64,000 nucleotides of DNA, from assembly GCA_013397695.1 (NCBI GenBank), contig VYZI01000057.1, positions 2,595,633-2,659,632 of the forward strand. The letters are read 5' to 3'. This DNA comes from Centropus unirufus. Its lineage: Eukaryota; Chordata; Aves; Cuculiformes; Centropidae. The notes under the pieces are model-generated. The model had not been told where the DNA came from, did no database searches, and saw only the letters and a program-made list of their open reading frames with translations. Below, one piece after another: positions 40,267 to 52,738 of the stretch (its first letter is position 1; every line of letters begins with the position of its first letter). The position numbers were made by a program, and so were the translations under genes.

Positions 40267-43200
40267 CTTTTGAATAACATAGCAAGAGAAAGTACAGCTT
40301 TTCTATCTCTTGATATTTTTTATGTCCTTACTCCAATAAAACTCATTGTCTTTGGGGTCTAGGGATGACTGGTAGGCTTTTACGCCTCATCCTATACAAA
40401 AGGTCTAGGCAGAGAACTCAACAGATTTTTTAGAGCTAGAAAAGACTATCAGTCATTTTTTTGTCATTGAAACTGGTGGCTAAGTCTGTAGCAGAGTTTT
40501 GTTTGATATCACCTCCTGTACACACATTAGCAAATGCTCTGTTCTCCTCTACTCTGTGACCTCACCATCTGTGAAGTTTCGTCTTACCACACACATTGAT
40601 AGTTGCCTTCTGCTTGGATGCAGCACCACCTCCTATTTTATTTAACATAAATACAGGAAAGAATAGTCTGGGTTTGATCTAGAAATACTAAGAATAATTT
40701 CCAACAGTTTGTCTAAGAAAAAAAAATGCCAAAATAGAGGGTATCTCAGGCAATAACACAAATAAGTTCTTTCTTACATTGATAGATGTGTGTGTCTTCA
40801 ATTTATACTCAGGAATATCACTACACACACAGTCCTGCTTAAGGTCATTTTGTTTTTCTGAAGCCTCCCATAAGTCAAAACTGTTGGGATTTCAGTCTTC
40901 CTTATAGTACATACTGCTTGAACTTCAAAGTACACCTGTACCCTAAAAATACCTATTAGTATATGGAATTTGTAACAGTAGTGTGCAAACCCTGTTATGC
41001 AGCAATAGTGTTATTAAAATGGAACTCAGGTCTAAAATGAAAATCTAATTTGAGTTAGAAACTATGGAAATAACTTGCAGTATTTCTACACAGAAATGTT
41101 GCCTGAAGCTGCATCTTTCTAACTTTGAAATATATAGAATTATTAAAAGCATAAATTTCCTTTGTTATTTGGCAAACAATTCTAAGCTTGCACAAAGCCC
41201 TGGCAATGATCTGTAGTATATGCCATATTTTTCTGTAAACAAATACCATTTTCCATCACAACAGAGCCAGAATAACAACCGATGAGTTTGTTCACCAACC
41301 ATTAAACCATGCAATAATGATTTAAGCACCCAATCATGAATAACTTTTTACTTACCTACAGGATTATTGGCTTCTCTTTCTTCACAACAACAACCAACAG
41401 GCTCACTAACAATTTAGTTTTGGCAGCTTCATGTGTTAGCTCCAAAAAGGAGAGCTCGATTGGACAAACTGAAATGTGCATTACAGGGAGAACAGATGAT
41501 CCTAAAACCTTTTATCGGACACCCTGCTGCATGGAATTTTTTTTAAATAAATATTGAACAACAACGAATATCTTTGAACTTCTCTAGCTAATAGACCTTG
41601 CAGACCTCCTACAGTGTGGCAATAAAAATGCCTCAAGAAATCGGTGTATCGGTTCATACCATTTAATAATTCCACAATTGCCTTTGTTATTCAGGCTGTA
41701 TAGAAGGGTGAATACTATCCAAGAGTAAAACCATGCATTATCAGCATCTTTCTTTCTTTTGTTAGTAAGCATAGCATCTCTGCTTCAGTTCTATTCTCTT
41801 CCATCTGTAGGTCCTTCCAGTAGACAGCTGAGTCCTCTCTTCAAGCATTAACTTCAGAATAGTTTGGCATCCAGTTTCCCAACTCAAGTAATTAAACCAA
41901 GAACTGCTGTGATTCATGAACCATGGTTGAATGGCTATTTCCTTTCAGTTAAAGATTTTTATTCATGTATATGTAGGTCTTTGACATAAAAACCGCACAA
42001 AGGCACCAACATGCTGAGAGTCAATGTCTCATCTAATCAGTGCCTAATGCAGGCCATGAAGAATCTGACATCTACAAAACCCCATCCTAAATCTGTCTAT
42101 TTTGAAGATTTCATTTGCAAAAACAAGCTTTGTAGATCACTACTCACTTCTCAATCGGTTATTTTACCCCACTTTTGCAAGTGAGCACAGATAAGTATGA
42201 GGGACATTTTACCTTCCCACTATTTTCAGATTTTAGAAATACAAATATAGGCATGTTTCTGAATGTACACATTCAGAAGAATTCAGGAACACTCCATTTA
42301 ATGTAAATATACACATTTTGATCAAATCTTGTTATTAAGCTGTACATTTTTGAGGAAGTAACTTCTGCTTGCCTTCTGCTCTCAGAAACTTGAAAAGCAG
42401 TATGAATAGCTTGACAGCTTGTCTCTGAAATAGATGTTCTCAGTCATTTATGATACTTGTTTGTTAAAAAGATATGAGAATTTTGCTACTGTGATCAAAT
42501 AATAGAAAATAATCCTCCTCTTCAATCTCTTCTTCCAAGAATGAACTTTAAAATGGATTCAGTGTAGAAACAAGTTAACCTATGCACTACTCTGCAGTTG
42601 ACCAAATAATAATTTATATTAAGTAGACATTGTGTTACATAAAAACCAAATCCTTAATATATGCCTGGGAGCAAGCAGCATCTGAAGCCTTGTCATGACT
42701 CTGTCTTGATTTCCTTTAGTAATTTTCCTTTCCCCCACATAATCTGCAATGAATGCGTGCACACTTCCTCTGGCATAGGAAAGGGGAATACAAAGAATAA
42801 CATCCCAAGCTTTGGGGCAAGGAAAAATTTCCCAAAAGTTACTTTCTGACACAGGACGGGGAATAATTATCCTAACTCTGTATCTCTGGTCATCAGCTTA
42901 ATAGTGTAGGTGTGAACAAAGCCTATTAATTAAGCAGCTCAGAAAAATCTTTGCATCACTGTAAGACTCACCTAAAAACACATTACCAGTCACTCTCGAA
43001 AGTCCAGCCCAAAGCTGTAGCTCAACATGCACTTTATGTTAACAGTGTTAACACCCAAAAGGTGTTTTCTCTGCTTGCCACCCTCATCTATCAAGTCCCC
43101 TATGTTCACAATGGAGTGCAGAGCCATAACTGCAGTGAACCCCATCAAGGTTAATTGATCCAGCTGTTGCCTGGTTATTTTTGTCTGCAGAATTGTCTGA

Positions 43201-43550
43201 CAAGCAGAAGCCCTGAAGAGTAGGGTTAAAACAGTAACCACATGGTACAAATGAACAGGTAACACTGCATCCTCTCATAATTCCCTTAGAAATATTGACA
43301 CATTAGATACACAGGATTAATTTCACAAGTGTATGTGTCTATCTGCAGAAACATGCATTCTTGGTTAGAATTCTGTCCATAAAACAATTCATTATCTCCA
43401 TTGACTGTTTTTGTTTTTTTTCCTTCTTCATCTATATCCAGCTGCTACCCTCTCAGTAATGCTCTGAAACTGCTCACAAATTTGTTTCAGTGTGTCACAT
43501 CTCTAATTTTAGATGCTGCTCTGAAGAATGCCAGATCACCTAAGGATACA

Positions 43551-44118
43551 ATTCATAGATTCATAGAATAACCTGAGTTTGAAGGGACTCACAAAGAACA
43601 TCAATTCAATTCCTGTCCCTCCACAGGACAACGCCAATATTCACACCATGTGTCTGAGGGCACTATCTAAATGCTTCTTGGATACTGTTAGATTTGGTGC
43701 CATGACTACTTCCCTGGGGAGCCTGTGCTCTACCACCCTTTGGGTGAAGAACCTTTTCCTAATGTCCAGTCTAAACCTCTCCTGGCACATCTTCCTGCCA
43801 TTCCCTCAGGTCCTATCATTGGTCGTCAGAGAAGAGAGAAGAAAACAGAGCCTGTTCCTCCCCCCCTTGTGAAGAAGCTGTAGACTGCAATGAGGTCTCC
43901 CCTCAATCTCTTCTTCTCCAGGCTGGACAGATGCAGTGACTTCAGCCACTTCTCATATGGCCTCCTCTCTAATCCCTGCCCCAACTTTGTAGCCCTCCCC
44001 TGGACACTCTCCAGTAGCTACATACACTGTGGCACCCAAAACTGCACACGGCACTGGAGGTGGGGCCGCACCAGTGCAGCATAGAGTGGGACAATGCAGA
44101 GAGAAACCCTCTTGCCTT
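43551..44118 (-). repeat. CR1 LINE 3' portion (about 570 bp)
   Basis: A longer CR1 copy in the minus orientation, the same strand as CCSER1. Its 3' end is marked by 'attcatagattcatagaat' at 43551-43569, the inverted terminal octamers. Later landmarks are 'ccctggggagcctgtgctct' near 43711, 'gtgaagaaccttttcctaat' at 43744-43763, 'aatgaggtctcccctcaatc' at 43890-43909, 'tcttctccaggctg' near 43911, and 'gcactggaggtggggccgca' at 44051-44070. It reaches into the C-terminal reverse-transcriptase region but has no usable frame. The open frames that cover it are by-products of the repeat. Confidence 0.95.
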
Positions 44119-45228
44119 TTCTTTAAGACATGTCTTCACATCAAACTCACACAACTAGCAAGCTCACTCATCACATAAGCCTTAACCACAGAAAACAAAG
44201 GAAACACAACAGCCAGGTTTAGACAACAGCTGGGTGAACAGTTGCACCTGGTGAATACCAGGTGAAACAAGAAAGTGATACAGAACAAAAAGAAAAATTG
44301 TGGTCTATCGCAAAAAGAACTCCTAATTGTCACATCAGAAAAGAGAAAATGTATCCCATATAGAGACTTGAATTAACAAATTAGGGAAGATGTCAGAGCT
44401 CGGGATACTTCGTGATTCAACTTTGATCAAAGCTACCATGAATGGAAGTTACAGGCATAAGTCTCTATGAATCAAGATGCAAAAATATTCCTTTTCCTTT
44501 CCCCTCTTGCAGGCTCAGAAGGTAAAACGTTTCAAAAGAAAAGGTATGGCTTTGATAACAAGATCAAATTGCTTTTTATGTCACAACAGTCCTTTAATGA
44601 GTAAAGCCAAAAATGACAACTTCTTAGCCTCATCTGGAGGAAAAGCTCTCTTAAAAATGTGACTACTGAAAATGCCAAAAGATTTATATTACCAAGCACC
44701 TTGCCACGTTTTCAGCAGCAAAACGGCATTACTTCCCCCTTTTAATGGCAGTGCCTGATAAGCTATTGTCAACAAAGTACATTTTATATGCTGTCTTATT
44801 TTCCTCTGAAAAACTACCCTTCCAGGGAATAACCATAGAAAACAAGACTAATTCACTGGATTTCAATGTTTCAGGTAACTAAGAGGTTGCATTTTTTCTT
44901 GGTAACCTGTTCTGTCCATTCTTGACTTTAACTCCCAACTTCTCCTTTAATTCCTGCTGCATTTACAAAATTATAGAAAGCCTCTCCCATCTTTCCAGTT
45001 TCTTCACTGACTTGGCTCCCACGCTCCAAACTTCCAGAGCTCCGATCCACTAGCCCTAAATTACCTTGAAACTTCTTTCCTTCGCAATGCTTCATGAAAT
45101 TTCTTTTCCATGTTACCTCCAGTGAACTGCATCTCATATTTAGTCCCAGTTTTCTTACCTACAACCCTTCCGCTCTTATCATCACCACTTCATAATTCTC
45201 ATTTTCTAATGGGAACTTAGCCCATTCT

Positions 45229-45360
45229 CTAGTAAATCCTAACTTCATCATCTTCATCCTCCTCTGGATCGATCAGGTCCTCACTTGCCTCGCACTCACT
45301 TCCTCCACTCCAGTAAGGAGCCAGATCCCAGAAGTTGGCTAGTTTATAAAGACAAGTCTG
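45229..45360 (-). other. Speculative alternative terminal exon
   Basis: On the CCSER1 strand, TTATCCTAG (AG at 45362-45361) is followed by 43 open codons and a TAG stop (45231-45229). Read in phase 0, as the upstream exon would require, it encodes a Trp/Tyr-containing part and an acidic end with EEDEDDEVRIY. Local composition is richer in G+C than its surroundings. ATTAAA lies at 44951-44946. I recognise no homologue, the pyrimidine tract is poor, and chance or an old repeat remains likely. Confidence 0.22.
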
Positions 45361-46099
45361 CTAGGATAACAGTCTGCCAAGTGTGCAGATTTATAGAAAA
45401 CGGTTTCATTTAAAGCGAGTGTTTTTTCCCACTGCTTGCTTACTCATTTTACTTTCCACAAAACAGGTTTCAAACCTGTTATTTTGGGATCATTTCTTCA
45501 AAAGATATTCTTAACACTTAAAATCTGATCATTTCAGGTTAGAGTAATTAAGTCAAAACTGGTGGGTTTTACTTTAATCAGCTACAACATACCGGAAAAA
45601 AAAGATGACAGGAGACTTCTTATGCAAATGTAAAGTTCTGATTTTTGGAGCAGTCAAAACTAACCTCATTTCCTTTGATATACTCCAAGAAGTTATCCAG
45701 TTAAGAATCTTTTTTAGGAGTTATTTTTAAGAGACAGGAGCTCTGCTACAATGCTGCCTATTTTACAGGATCAGACATAAGAGGGTGAATATGTGGGAGT
45801 AATTTAAATTCATCATATTCATTTAAATCATATTAATAGAAAGCAATTAAGAAAAATTGAAGTCCTTCTTTTTGTCAAGGATACCTGCCTGAGCAAAATA
45901 AACAGACTTTAGTGAACAACTTTCCATTACCTTAAATTGATTAAAACTCCCCATCATCTTTATAATGTTCAGGATCGTAAAGCAGACTTACTAAGCATTT
46001 TAAGTCCCCTCCCCACGCTTTCTTTGGCATCAAACGCCACAAGTATCATGCAATTAATTGCCCCAGCTATTAATGACTGATACATGTCAAGTACCAATG

Positions 46100-46349
46100 T
46101 TCCTCTGACTGCCAATCAGCCCTGAAGAGAGGAGATGGGCGAACATCTGCTTGCCAACAGGAAGTGGTGAATAAACTCCTTATGTTGCATTCATTGTGTG
46201 TACAGCTTTTGTTTTACTTATTAAACTGTCTCTATCTCAACCCACAAGTTTTCATGCTTTTACCCTTCCAGTTTGCTCCCGATTCTGCTGTAGGAAGTAA
46301 GCGAGTGGCTGCACAGCGCTGAGCTGCCCATTGGGTTTAACTCATGACA
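46100..46349 (+). repeat. ERVL-type LTR, 3' part
   Basis: This matches the 3' half of a common avian ERVL-class LTR. It has 'caggaagtggtgaataaact' at 46158-46177, the 'ttattaaactgtctctatct' polyadenylation region near 46220, 'caacccacaagtttt' near 46240, a 'gtaagcgagtggctgc' block near 46297, and the terminal 'gggtttaactcatgaca' ending at 46349. The 5' boundary is unclear and may extend a little below 46100. No second LTR or interior follows, so it is a truncated solo LTR, antisense to CCSER1. Confidence 0.85.
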
Positions 46350-49300
46350 GAACTTAACGAACTAATTCTGTTCTAGTTTTACTATGCAACAACACATCCA
46401 TCCACTACCACAATTACTCCACGATTGTCAAAGTTGAAATAGCTCACTCTATATTTTATGTGTATTAACATAACTATATTCAATTGTAACAACTACACCA
46501 ATGTCTGAATAATTGTTTACCGTTTTCTGGCATATAATGATTACGTCCTTAAAGAAGTGCATAGAACATTATAACATATAAAGTCACATCTATCCTTAAT
46601 TTCTATTAGCTTCTTATATCCAGAATTTAAAGTGCCTAACAACTATAATCTGATTTTTACAAGTTCTTAATATGTTAAGAAATGTATATTACATTACGTA
46701 AATTAATTTCCCACAGGGCATTTAGCTGAAAAGCTTCTAGTTAACTTGACCTCAAAATCACAGGCAAAATTCTTAAAACCCTTTTTGCCATTTCCATTTT
46801 TTATGCTAATAGTATGTGAAAGGCACTTTCTCCAACCTACATTAAGAATATAAGGCCCAAATTGCTACGTACCAACAATGAGCAATTTATTCCTATTTAG
46901 ATAGCACTGCTCAGCCTTTTACAATCAAAGTAGTCCTGACAGTTCTTGCTTTAAGTGGCTTCCACAGCTTCTTTCCATAGAGGAGCAAAACACCAAATCC
47001 ATTGCAAAAGGGGAAATCTTGTAACATTAGTACAAAGCTAGTTATAAATGAATGCTGTCAAGTCCACTTCACATGAAGGGTGAACTGCTGCCTTACAGGG
47101 TTTTCTTGAACAGTTCAATAAGAATTTATGTTCCTAAATATCCTCCCTTGAGAAGTCCAGCATAGCAGAGATGAATTTATATTATGCAGAAATCCCACAA
47201 TTCAGTGGCAGAACAAAACGCAACATCTATTTTAACTGTGAAAAAAAAGCTTGTGGGAACATTACAGGCACAGAGAGCAAGTATCCATAGCAAGTTAACA
47301 ACAGGCCACAGTTATTCAGAGAAAACATAACCTTGTTAGTTCACAAGAAGGTTGCGCAGAGGACATTAAGGGCATGTATACATTTTGCTTACCTGGTTCA
47401 TATTTTTGTAACAGCTCTGATATACCTAAAAAAAGGCTGGTTTGTTTGGAGTTTGTTTTGAACCTGAACTGAAACGCTAAGCAGTGAAATCCTCTCCATC
47501 ACCCTTCATTCACTGACTTCCTGGTGCAGGCTGTCAAGACAAAAGCTTATCCTCTGTTAAGATATTAATGACTGACTTATCTCCAGCCTGCAGATGGAGA
47601 GTCCCACAGCGTTTTATCAAGCGTCTAACAAGTCACATTTGCAGGTCACAAAAACAACTACCTTCAGTCCCACTTTTAGGTCTTCTGGTCACCCACTGTA
47701 ACTCACAACCCATCCAACTCATGTATTTTCAATAGCACCTTCACCTAATGTGCTGGCCACAGATTGCCTAAAAATCTCAGCTTCCAAACGGTCTCAGCAT
47801 GGACTGTCAGAAGGCACGAAGCAGAAGGTCAAGTCCCTACTCAAGGAGAAAAAGAGCAGGATAAAATAGTGCCAAAGCAATGTGGAGCAATATGAAAATC
47901 ACTTCAATCCTCTCTAGACTAGCAGCCAACCTATTTTTACCCACGCACAGTGTTTCATCAGACAATGGCAAAATATCACACTGTTCGGCACAGAGAAGGA
48001 GAACACAAAACCCCATTTTAGCCCTTCGTCATGTATATTCAGAGAAGTCCATGGTGGCAAGGGATGCTTTTGTTGATCACATGACATAGCAACTAGGGTA
48101 AAACTAGAGCCTGATAATAAGACTATTCAGGAATCATTAAAAATAGAGTAATCTAAAAGAAACAAAAGATTTTGCTTTCACGAGCTGCAGGCTTGGACAC
48201 AGCTTTATAATCTACAATATCAAACACAAGGATAGAATCGAATACAGCAGTTTAGATAATTGCTCCATTATTGCAAGTACTATTTCTGAAGTATTCTGAA
48301 ACCTATTAATTGCTAAGCGACCTCAAATCACCTATGTGAAAAAAAAAAAACCAGGATACAGTGACTCACAGACTATCTAGGATACCCAACTAAAATTTAG
48401 ACACCAGCTGCTAATTAAATAATTACCACAAACAGACATTCCAAGCAGGGGAGATAACACATTTACAATTAAGGTGACCCATCTTCTGCATTTCTGCTCC
48501 CTCAAGGCATAGGCTAGCAATCTCAAACATTTGCAGTTATTATTTCTTTTGGTAGCATGACACTATTTCTGTGTCAACTACCTTTGTTGTCTTCCCAAAG
48601 CTTCAGACAGCTCTCTCTACACTAAATTAATGAACCATATAAATTTCATGTTTAAATGATGGATTCAGCAACTCCCATTACCAAATATTCCGGTACCATT
48701 TTCTGCATATACTGTTCTCAATTTATATCATAAATATATCTACTAAGGTGTTACATACTCAGAGCATCCCCCCATAATAAGCATAACGTAAACATGAGGA
48801 AAATGGGATTTTGCCTATGTGTCAGATGGATAAACAAAAAACTCTCAGTAACATAGTACCAGTGCACAACTTGAAGAATCATCTTAGTTCAGTAGTGTGT
48901 TTTTACTTGTAAGTAAGGAAAAAAAAACCAAAAAATAGAAAATTTTAAAAAAGAAACAAACAAGGAAATTACCAGAGTTTCATAGCAACTGCACTTGTTA
49001 CTTTAAGTTCACAATAGGTAGCTTGCGAAAAACATGAATGTAACTGACACTTTGACAAGTGGGCACTGAAGACTTGTATCACTGCTAAAGCTAAGGGAAA
49101 AACAAGCTGGGATGCCCCTAGGCCACGAAAGCCCTTCAACTGGCAACAAGCAGTTTTATCTAATAAATTGGAATCATGGAGAAGATGCAAAGAAAGAAAT
49201 TGCCCAGTCAAAGCAACAATCTGGAAAAACAAGTTGTGCACTTCTAATCAGACTGACAGAAGCAGGCAAGGCTGCCTTGCTCTAGGGAAAAAAAACCAGG

Positions 49301-52028
49301 AGGGGATGATGCTGCACTGAAAACTAGCATAAAAATTTTTACCTGCAAGGATGAAAACTTGTAGTGAATTTAAGAAACAGAAAACTAGCAAGATTTGGAC
49401 AAGATATGTGAAACTGAAGAAAAATCTATGCTCAAGAGAAGCCAGAGAAAAACACACCTGCATAACAGAGAGAAAAGTGTTCACCCGCTGAGACAGTGAA
49501 AAGCTGAAAAAGCGAGGTTTCTTTTAGTCACATAGCAAATATGCTGATAGCCAAGTGTGGACAAGGGAGCAATCATAAACAGATATTTTCTTTGCAAATA
49601 ATTGTAAAGAGGCAGAAAGGCAGGTCTGTGAGAGCTAAACCTAAGTGAGCCATCTCCATCTACATACCAGCACTCTTTCATAGACAGAGCAAGAATGTGT
49701 GTGCATACAGCACAGCGCAGCTCACATCTTGAAGGCAGGGACTGTGGTCTTGGAGCCCCAACACAACTCTGAAATGTTTTTAACTCATAGTAATATACAA
49801 ATATTTTCTTTCGTATTTTCCTTCACGACTATTTGGTTTTAATGACTGACCACAATTTGTTAGCATTTCAAAACCTCATACAGAATGTAGGTTTTTCTAA
49901 AACAACCAGTGATTTCTGTTGCTTTGCATTTTTCTTTCTTTTTGACCCTCTTACACATTAGAAGAACCACGTAGCTGGAGAACAGAGAGGTCACCCATAG
50001 CCTCTACCAATCTTTTGAAATATAGTTAACTAGCCCATGTTATGTCCAAATATTTACAGTTGTAAGTGATGACTTCATAGCTGGAACATATGAATGACCA
50101 GAGTTTCTATAGCAATATCAATCTCAATTTGCACCAGTATCAACCATGCTCATCTGAAAAAGGCCATTACACTGCATAGGCTAATCAACATTAAACTGTT
50201 CAAAAAACATGTCCTGAATTGCAGTTTTCACCATTTGTGAGTCTGAAACAGTTCTTAGTGAAATGTTGCCATCTTGTAGCAGAAACAAGAAAGTGCAAAA
50301 AAGTCAGCTTTGAAAAACTGATGAAAAAACATAATTAGTAATTTAAGCAGTTAATCGCAAGCATCTGTTTCAGGTTCGTTACTTACTTTACTCTGAAATT
50401 GGCACATTTGTAGAGTTATTTTGAAAGACTTTTCTTTCCCTACATCTCATTAATGAGTAGCATTGTTCTCATCCAGATTATAAATTACTTTTGGCATCTC
50501 ACAAGTGAATTACTGTCACTCCTGGTGGAGACTGTGACCTTCTCTGTAGGTTTGATCCATATTCTTGGTATTTGGGACACCCCCCTATCCAAGCTTTTAC
50601 TTATCACCTTCAAAAAGAGCACTGCCAGTTCATGCAAGGACACTCTGTTAAGTACTTTAGGAGGAAGAACAGTTTCTCACATGCTCATCTTCATTTCTGC
50701 CCCATCTCCTGAGGAAATCTATCATCCCCTCAGTTATTCTGGGTCCTCACTCCCACCAGCCCCTGAGCAGAAGCCCACACTGCCTGTCAACAAAAAAAAG
50801 AAAGCAAATAGGGTCTTGGAGGACTTTCTTCAATTTGTGCGCCTTCCACACTACAAAGCTTATTCAGCCTAACACAATGTCTGGATAAAGCCAGAAAAGC
50901 ACCGATATCCACAGCTACCCACCATTCGGTGCCACAGAGCAGAACTGAGCAACTGTACTGCTCACATCAGGAGTTAGGTTAAGGTTTTTAATAATAATTA
51001 ATTTAGTAAACTCCAGTTCTTTAACCAGTATTTAGTCTTCATTATGACCATTCACTGGTAACAACACTGTGGTGTTCAACATTAATTGCCTGTGACAACT
51101 ACTTTGAAGAGGCCTTTTTACAGTTCAGATATGCATTATTCCAAACATTCAATTTCTTCAATTTTTAATTCACTTTTCTTCCAGGGAACTCTGCTTCTTC
51201 TTCTGCCTTATTGTTGCTGGGGGTGAGAGGGAGAGGAGGGGCAGAGTCTGCTGGTGGTTTGGGAGTTTTTTTAAAACGTCTTTTTTCTAAAAATGCTTTC
51301 ATTTAGCATTTTTTTAACATATGAAGATGATATCCACATGTTTTGGGGGAGAGCAGGAATAATTTTACCTTCAAGTCATAAATATGCGCAGCAGTCTTGA
51401 TGTAAAAAAATCTTTGTCTGTGACTAAAAGAAATAGCACAAGTAAACACTTGTGAATTTGTAGAGAACCTTGCTAATGAAATGGAAAAGAAATCATGGAT
51501 TTGAAAAACAAAATATGAAGAGATTCAAATCACCACCACCTCCATGCGCACTTTGTTTACTATTCTTACTGTGTTGTATCCTTCCAAGTCCCTTCTTTAA
51601 TACAAGGCTAAACAGAATGAAGCCTAATCTAGTATTTAAATGAACACAAAGTCTGGCTAACAGCTGGTGTCTATCAACCCAAAGTTTAGAGGCTTGACTC
51701 AGTGTTAACCAGCTTTTAAGGGCAGGTACCGCATCTGTGTAATCTGTACGCCTACATGAAACAGCACCTTTAAATGTTAACCATGTTCTTTTTGGCCTTC
51801 AAAAATAAGATGTTATCGTTATTCACTAATATTTGGGTGTGAACTTCCTGCAGAAACAGAGAAACATGCTAAAACTGTATATGTTTTAATACCACAAAGG
51901 CTTGTTCTACTATTTAGCAATTATACCTCTGTATTTGCATGCCATAGCTCTGGGAGTAATAATTCAGTAGATAAAAAAATAAAAAATAAAAAAGGGGGTT
52001 TTAATCAAAATAAGTTTGGCATTATTGT
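46350..52028. other. Intron sequence between two LTRs
   Basis: AT-rich sequence with no retroviral interior, so the LTRs at 46349 and 52029 are separate insertions. A purine-rich G cluster lies at 51219-51241. The 139-codon frame at 50453-50872 is unsupported. Confidence 0.6.
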
Positions 52029-52738
52029 TGTTCTGGTTTGAGGTAAAGTAGAATTATGTTTCTAACTTTAGCTCAGTCTTGTCCAAGTAACTTGATTTTT
52101 CTGAAAGTTGACTGCATTTTTTTTTCAGACAGTGTTTCTAGAAATGATGGCACAGGGCATTGGTATGCAGAGAGACCATTGCTCAGACTTATTCCTATAG
52201 TAACCAAGGCCAACCTCAAGCTCATAGAATGCTGTAAAGTCAAAGACAAAGAAGGGTTGCACCAGCAGGGAGAGGCAGACAGGATAGGAGACCCTAAAAC
52301 TGACCAACACAGGATTCCATCCCATATACATCATATTCAGTATAGAATTGAGACATTGCAAGAGTCTCTTGTGCAATGGCCAAATTCCAGTGAAGACCTT
52401 GTCTGACTGCCCTGGTTGTTCTTGAATCCAGTTCCTGAGCCCAGCTCCCTCCTAGCCCCAGACCCTTCCCTCGTGCCAGCTCTGCAGCTTTTGTGGTGAT
52501 GTATAGTCATCGAGGGGTGGGATGCAAGTTTATAGATTTGTATATATTTTATTATTTTCTTATTATTTTTTTCATTATTACTTTTATTTCATTAAAGCTG
52601 TTCAGGTTTTAGTTTCCAACCCACAAGTCTCTTTCCTTTCTTTCCCCTTTCCCTGGGGATGCGGGGTGGGTGGGAATGAGAGCCTAACTGTTGAGTTTTA
52701 GCTGCCAAAATTGGCCAGGCCAGGGCTAAACCATGACA
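52029..52738 (+). repeat. ERVL-type solo LTR (710 bp)
   Basis: The ends form the expected imperfect inverted repeat: TGTTCTGGTTT at 52029 and AAACCATGACA ending at 52738. A 'cattaaagctgttcagg' polyadenylation region lies near 52590, followed by the 'ccaacccacaagtctc' segment near 52616 that related avian LTRs share. The flanking pentamers attgt (52024-52028) and actgc (52739-52743) could be a decayed target duplication with two mismatches. No retroviral interior adjoins, so this is a solo LTR. It is antisense to CCSER1. The 116-codon frame inside it (52056-52406) is incidental. Confidence 0.85.

Larger units (their letters stand above)
26386..43550. other. Intron sequence, mostly unique
   Basis: Apart from the low-complexity tracts and the GATA repeat listed separately, this 17 kb shows no recognisable gene, RNA or transposon. 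The 167-codon frame at 29797-30300 is AT-driven, with no recognisable domain. Confidence 0.6.

Noticed and set aside
40410..40500. Possible old CR1 end ('gagctagaaaagactatc')
   Set aside because: Only a short resemblance, with no further CR1 landmarks on either side.
43579..43872. 97-codon plus-strand open frame
   Set aside because: It is the antisense of a CR1 3' region and disappears once the repeat is annotated.
50453..50872. 139-codon plus-strand open frame with hydrophobic start
   Set aside because: No recognisable family, on the strand opposite the host gene, with no promoter or splice sites; treated as chance.
52056..52406. 116-codon open frame
   Set aside because: Lies entirely inside a solo LTR, which does not code for protein there.
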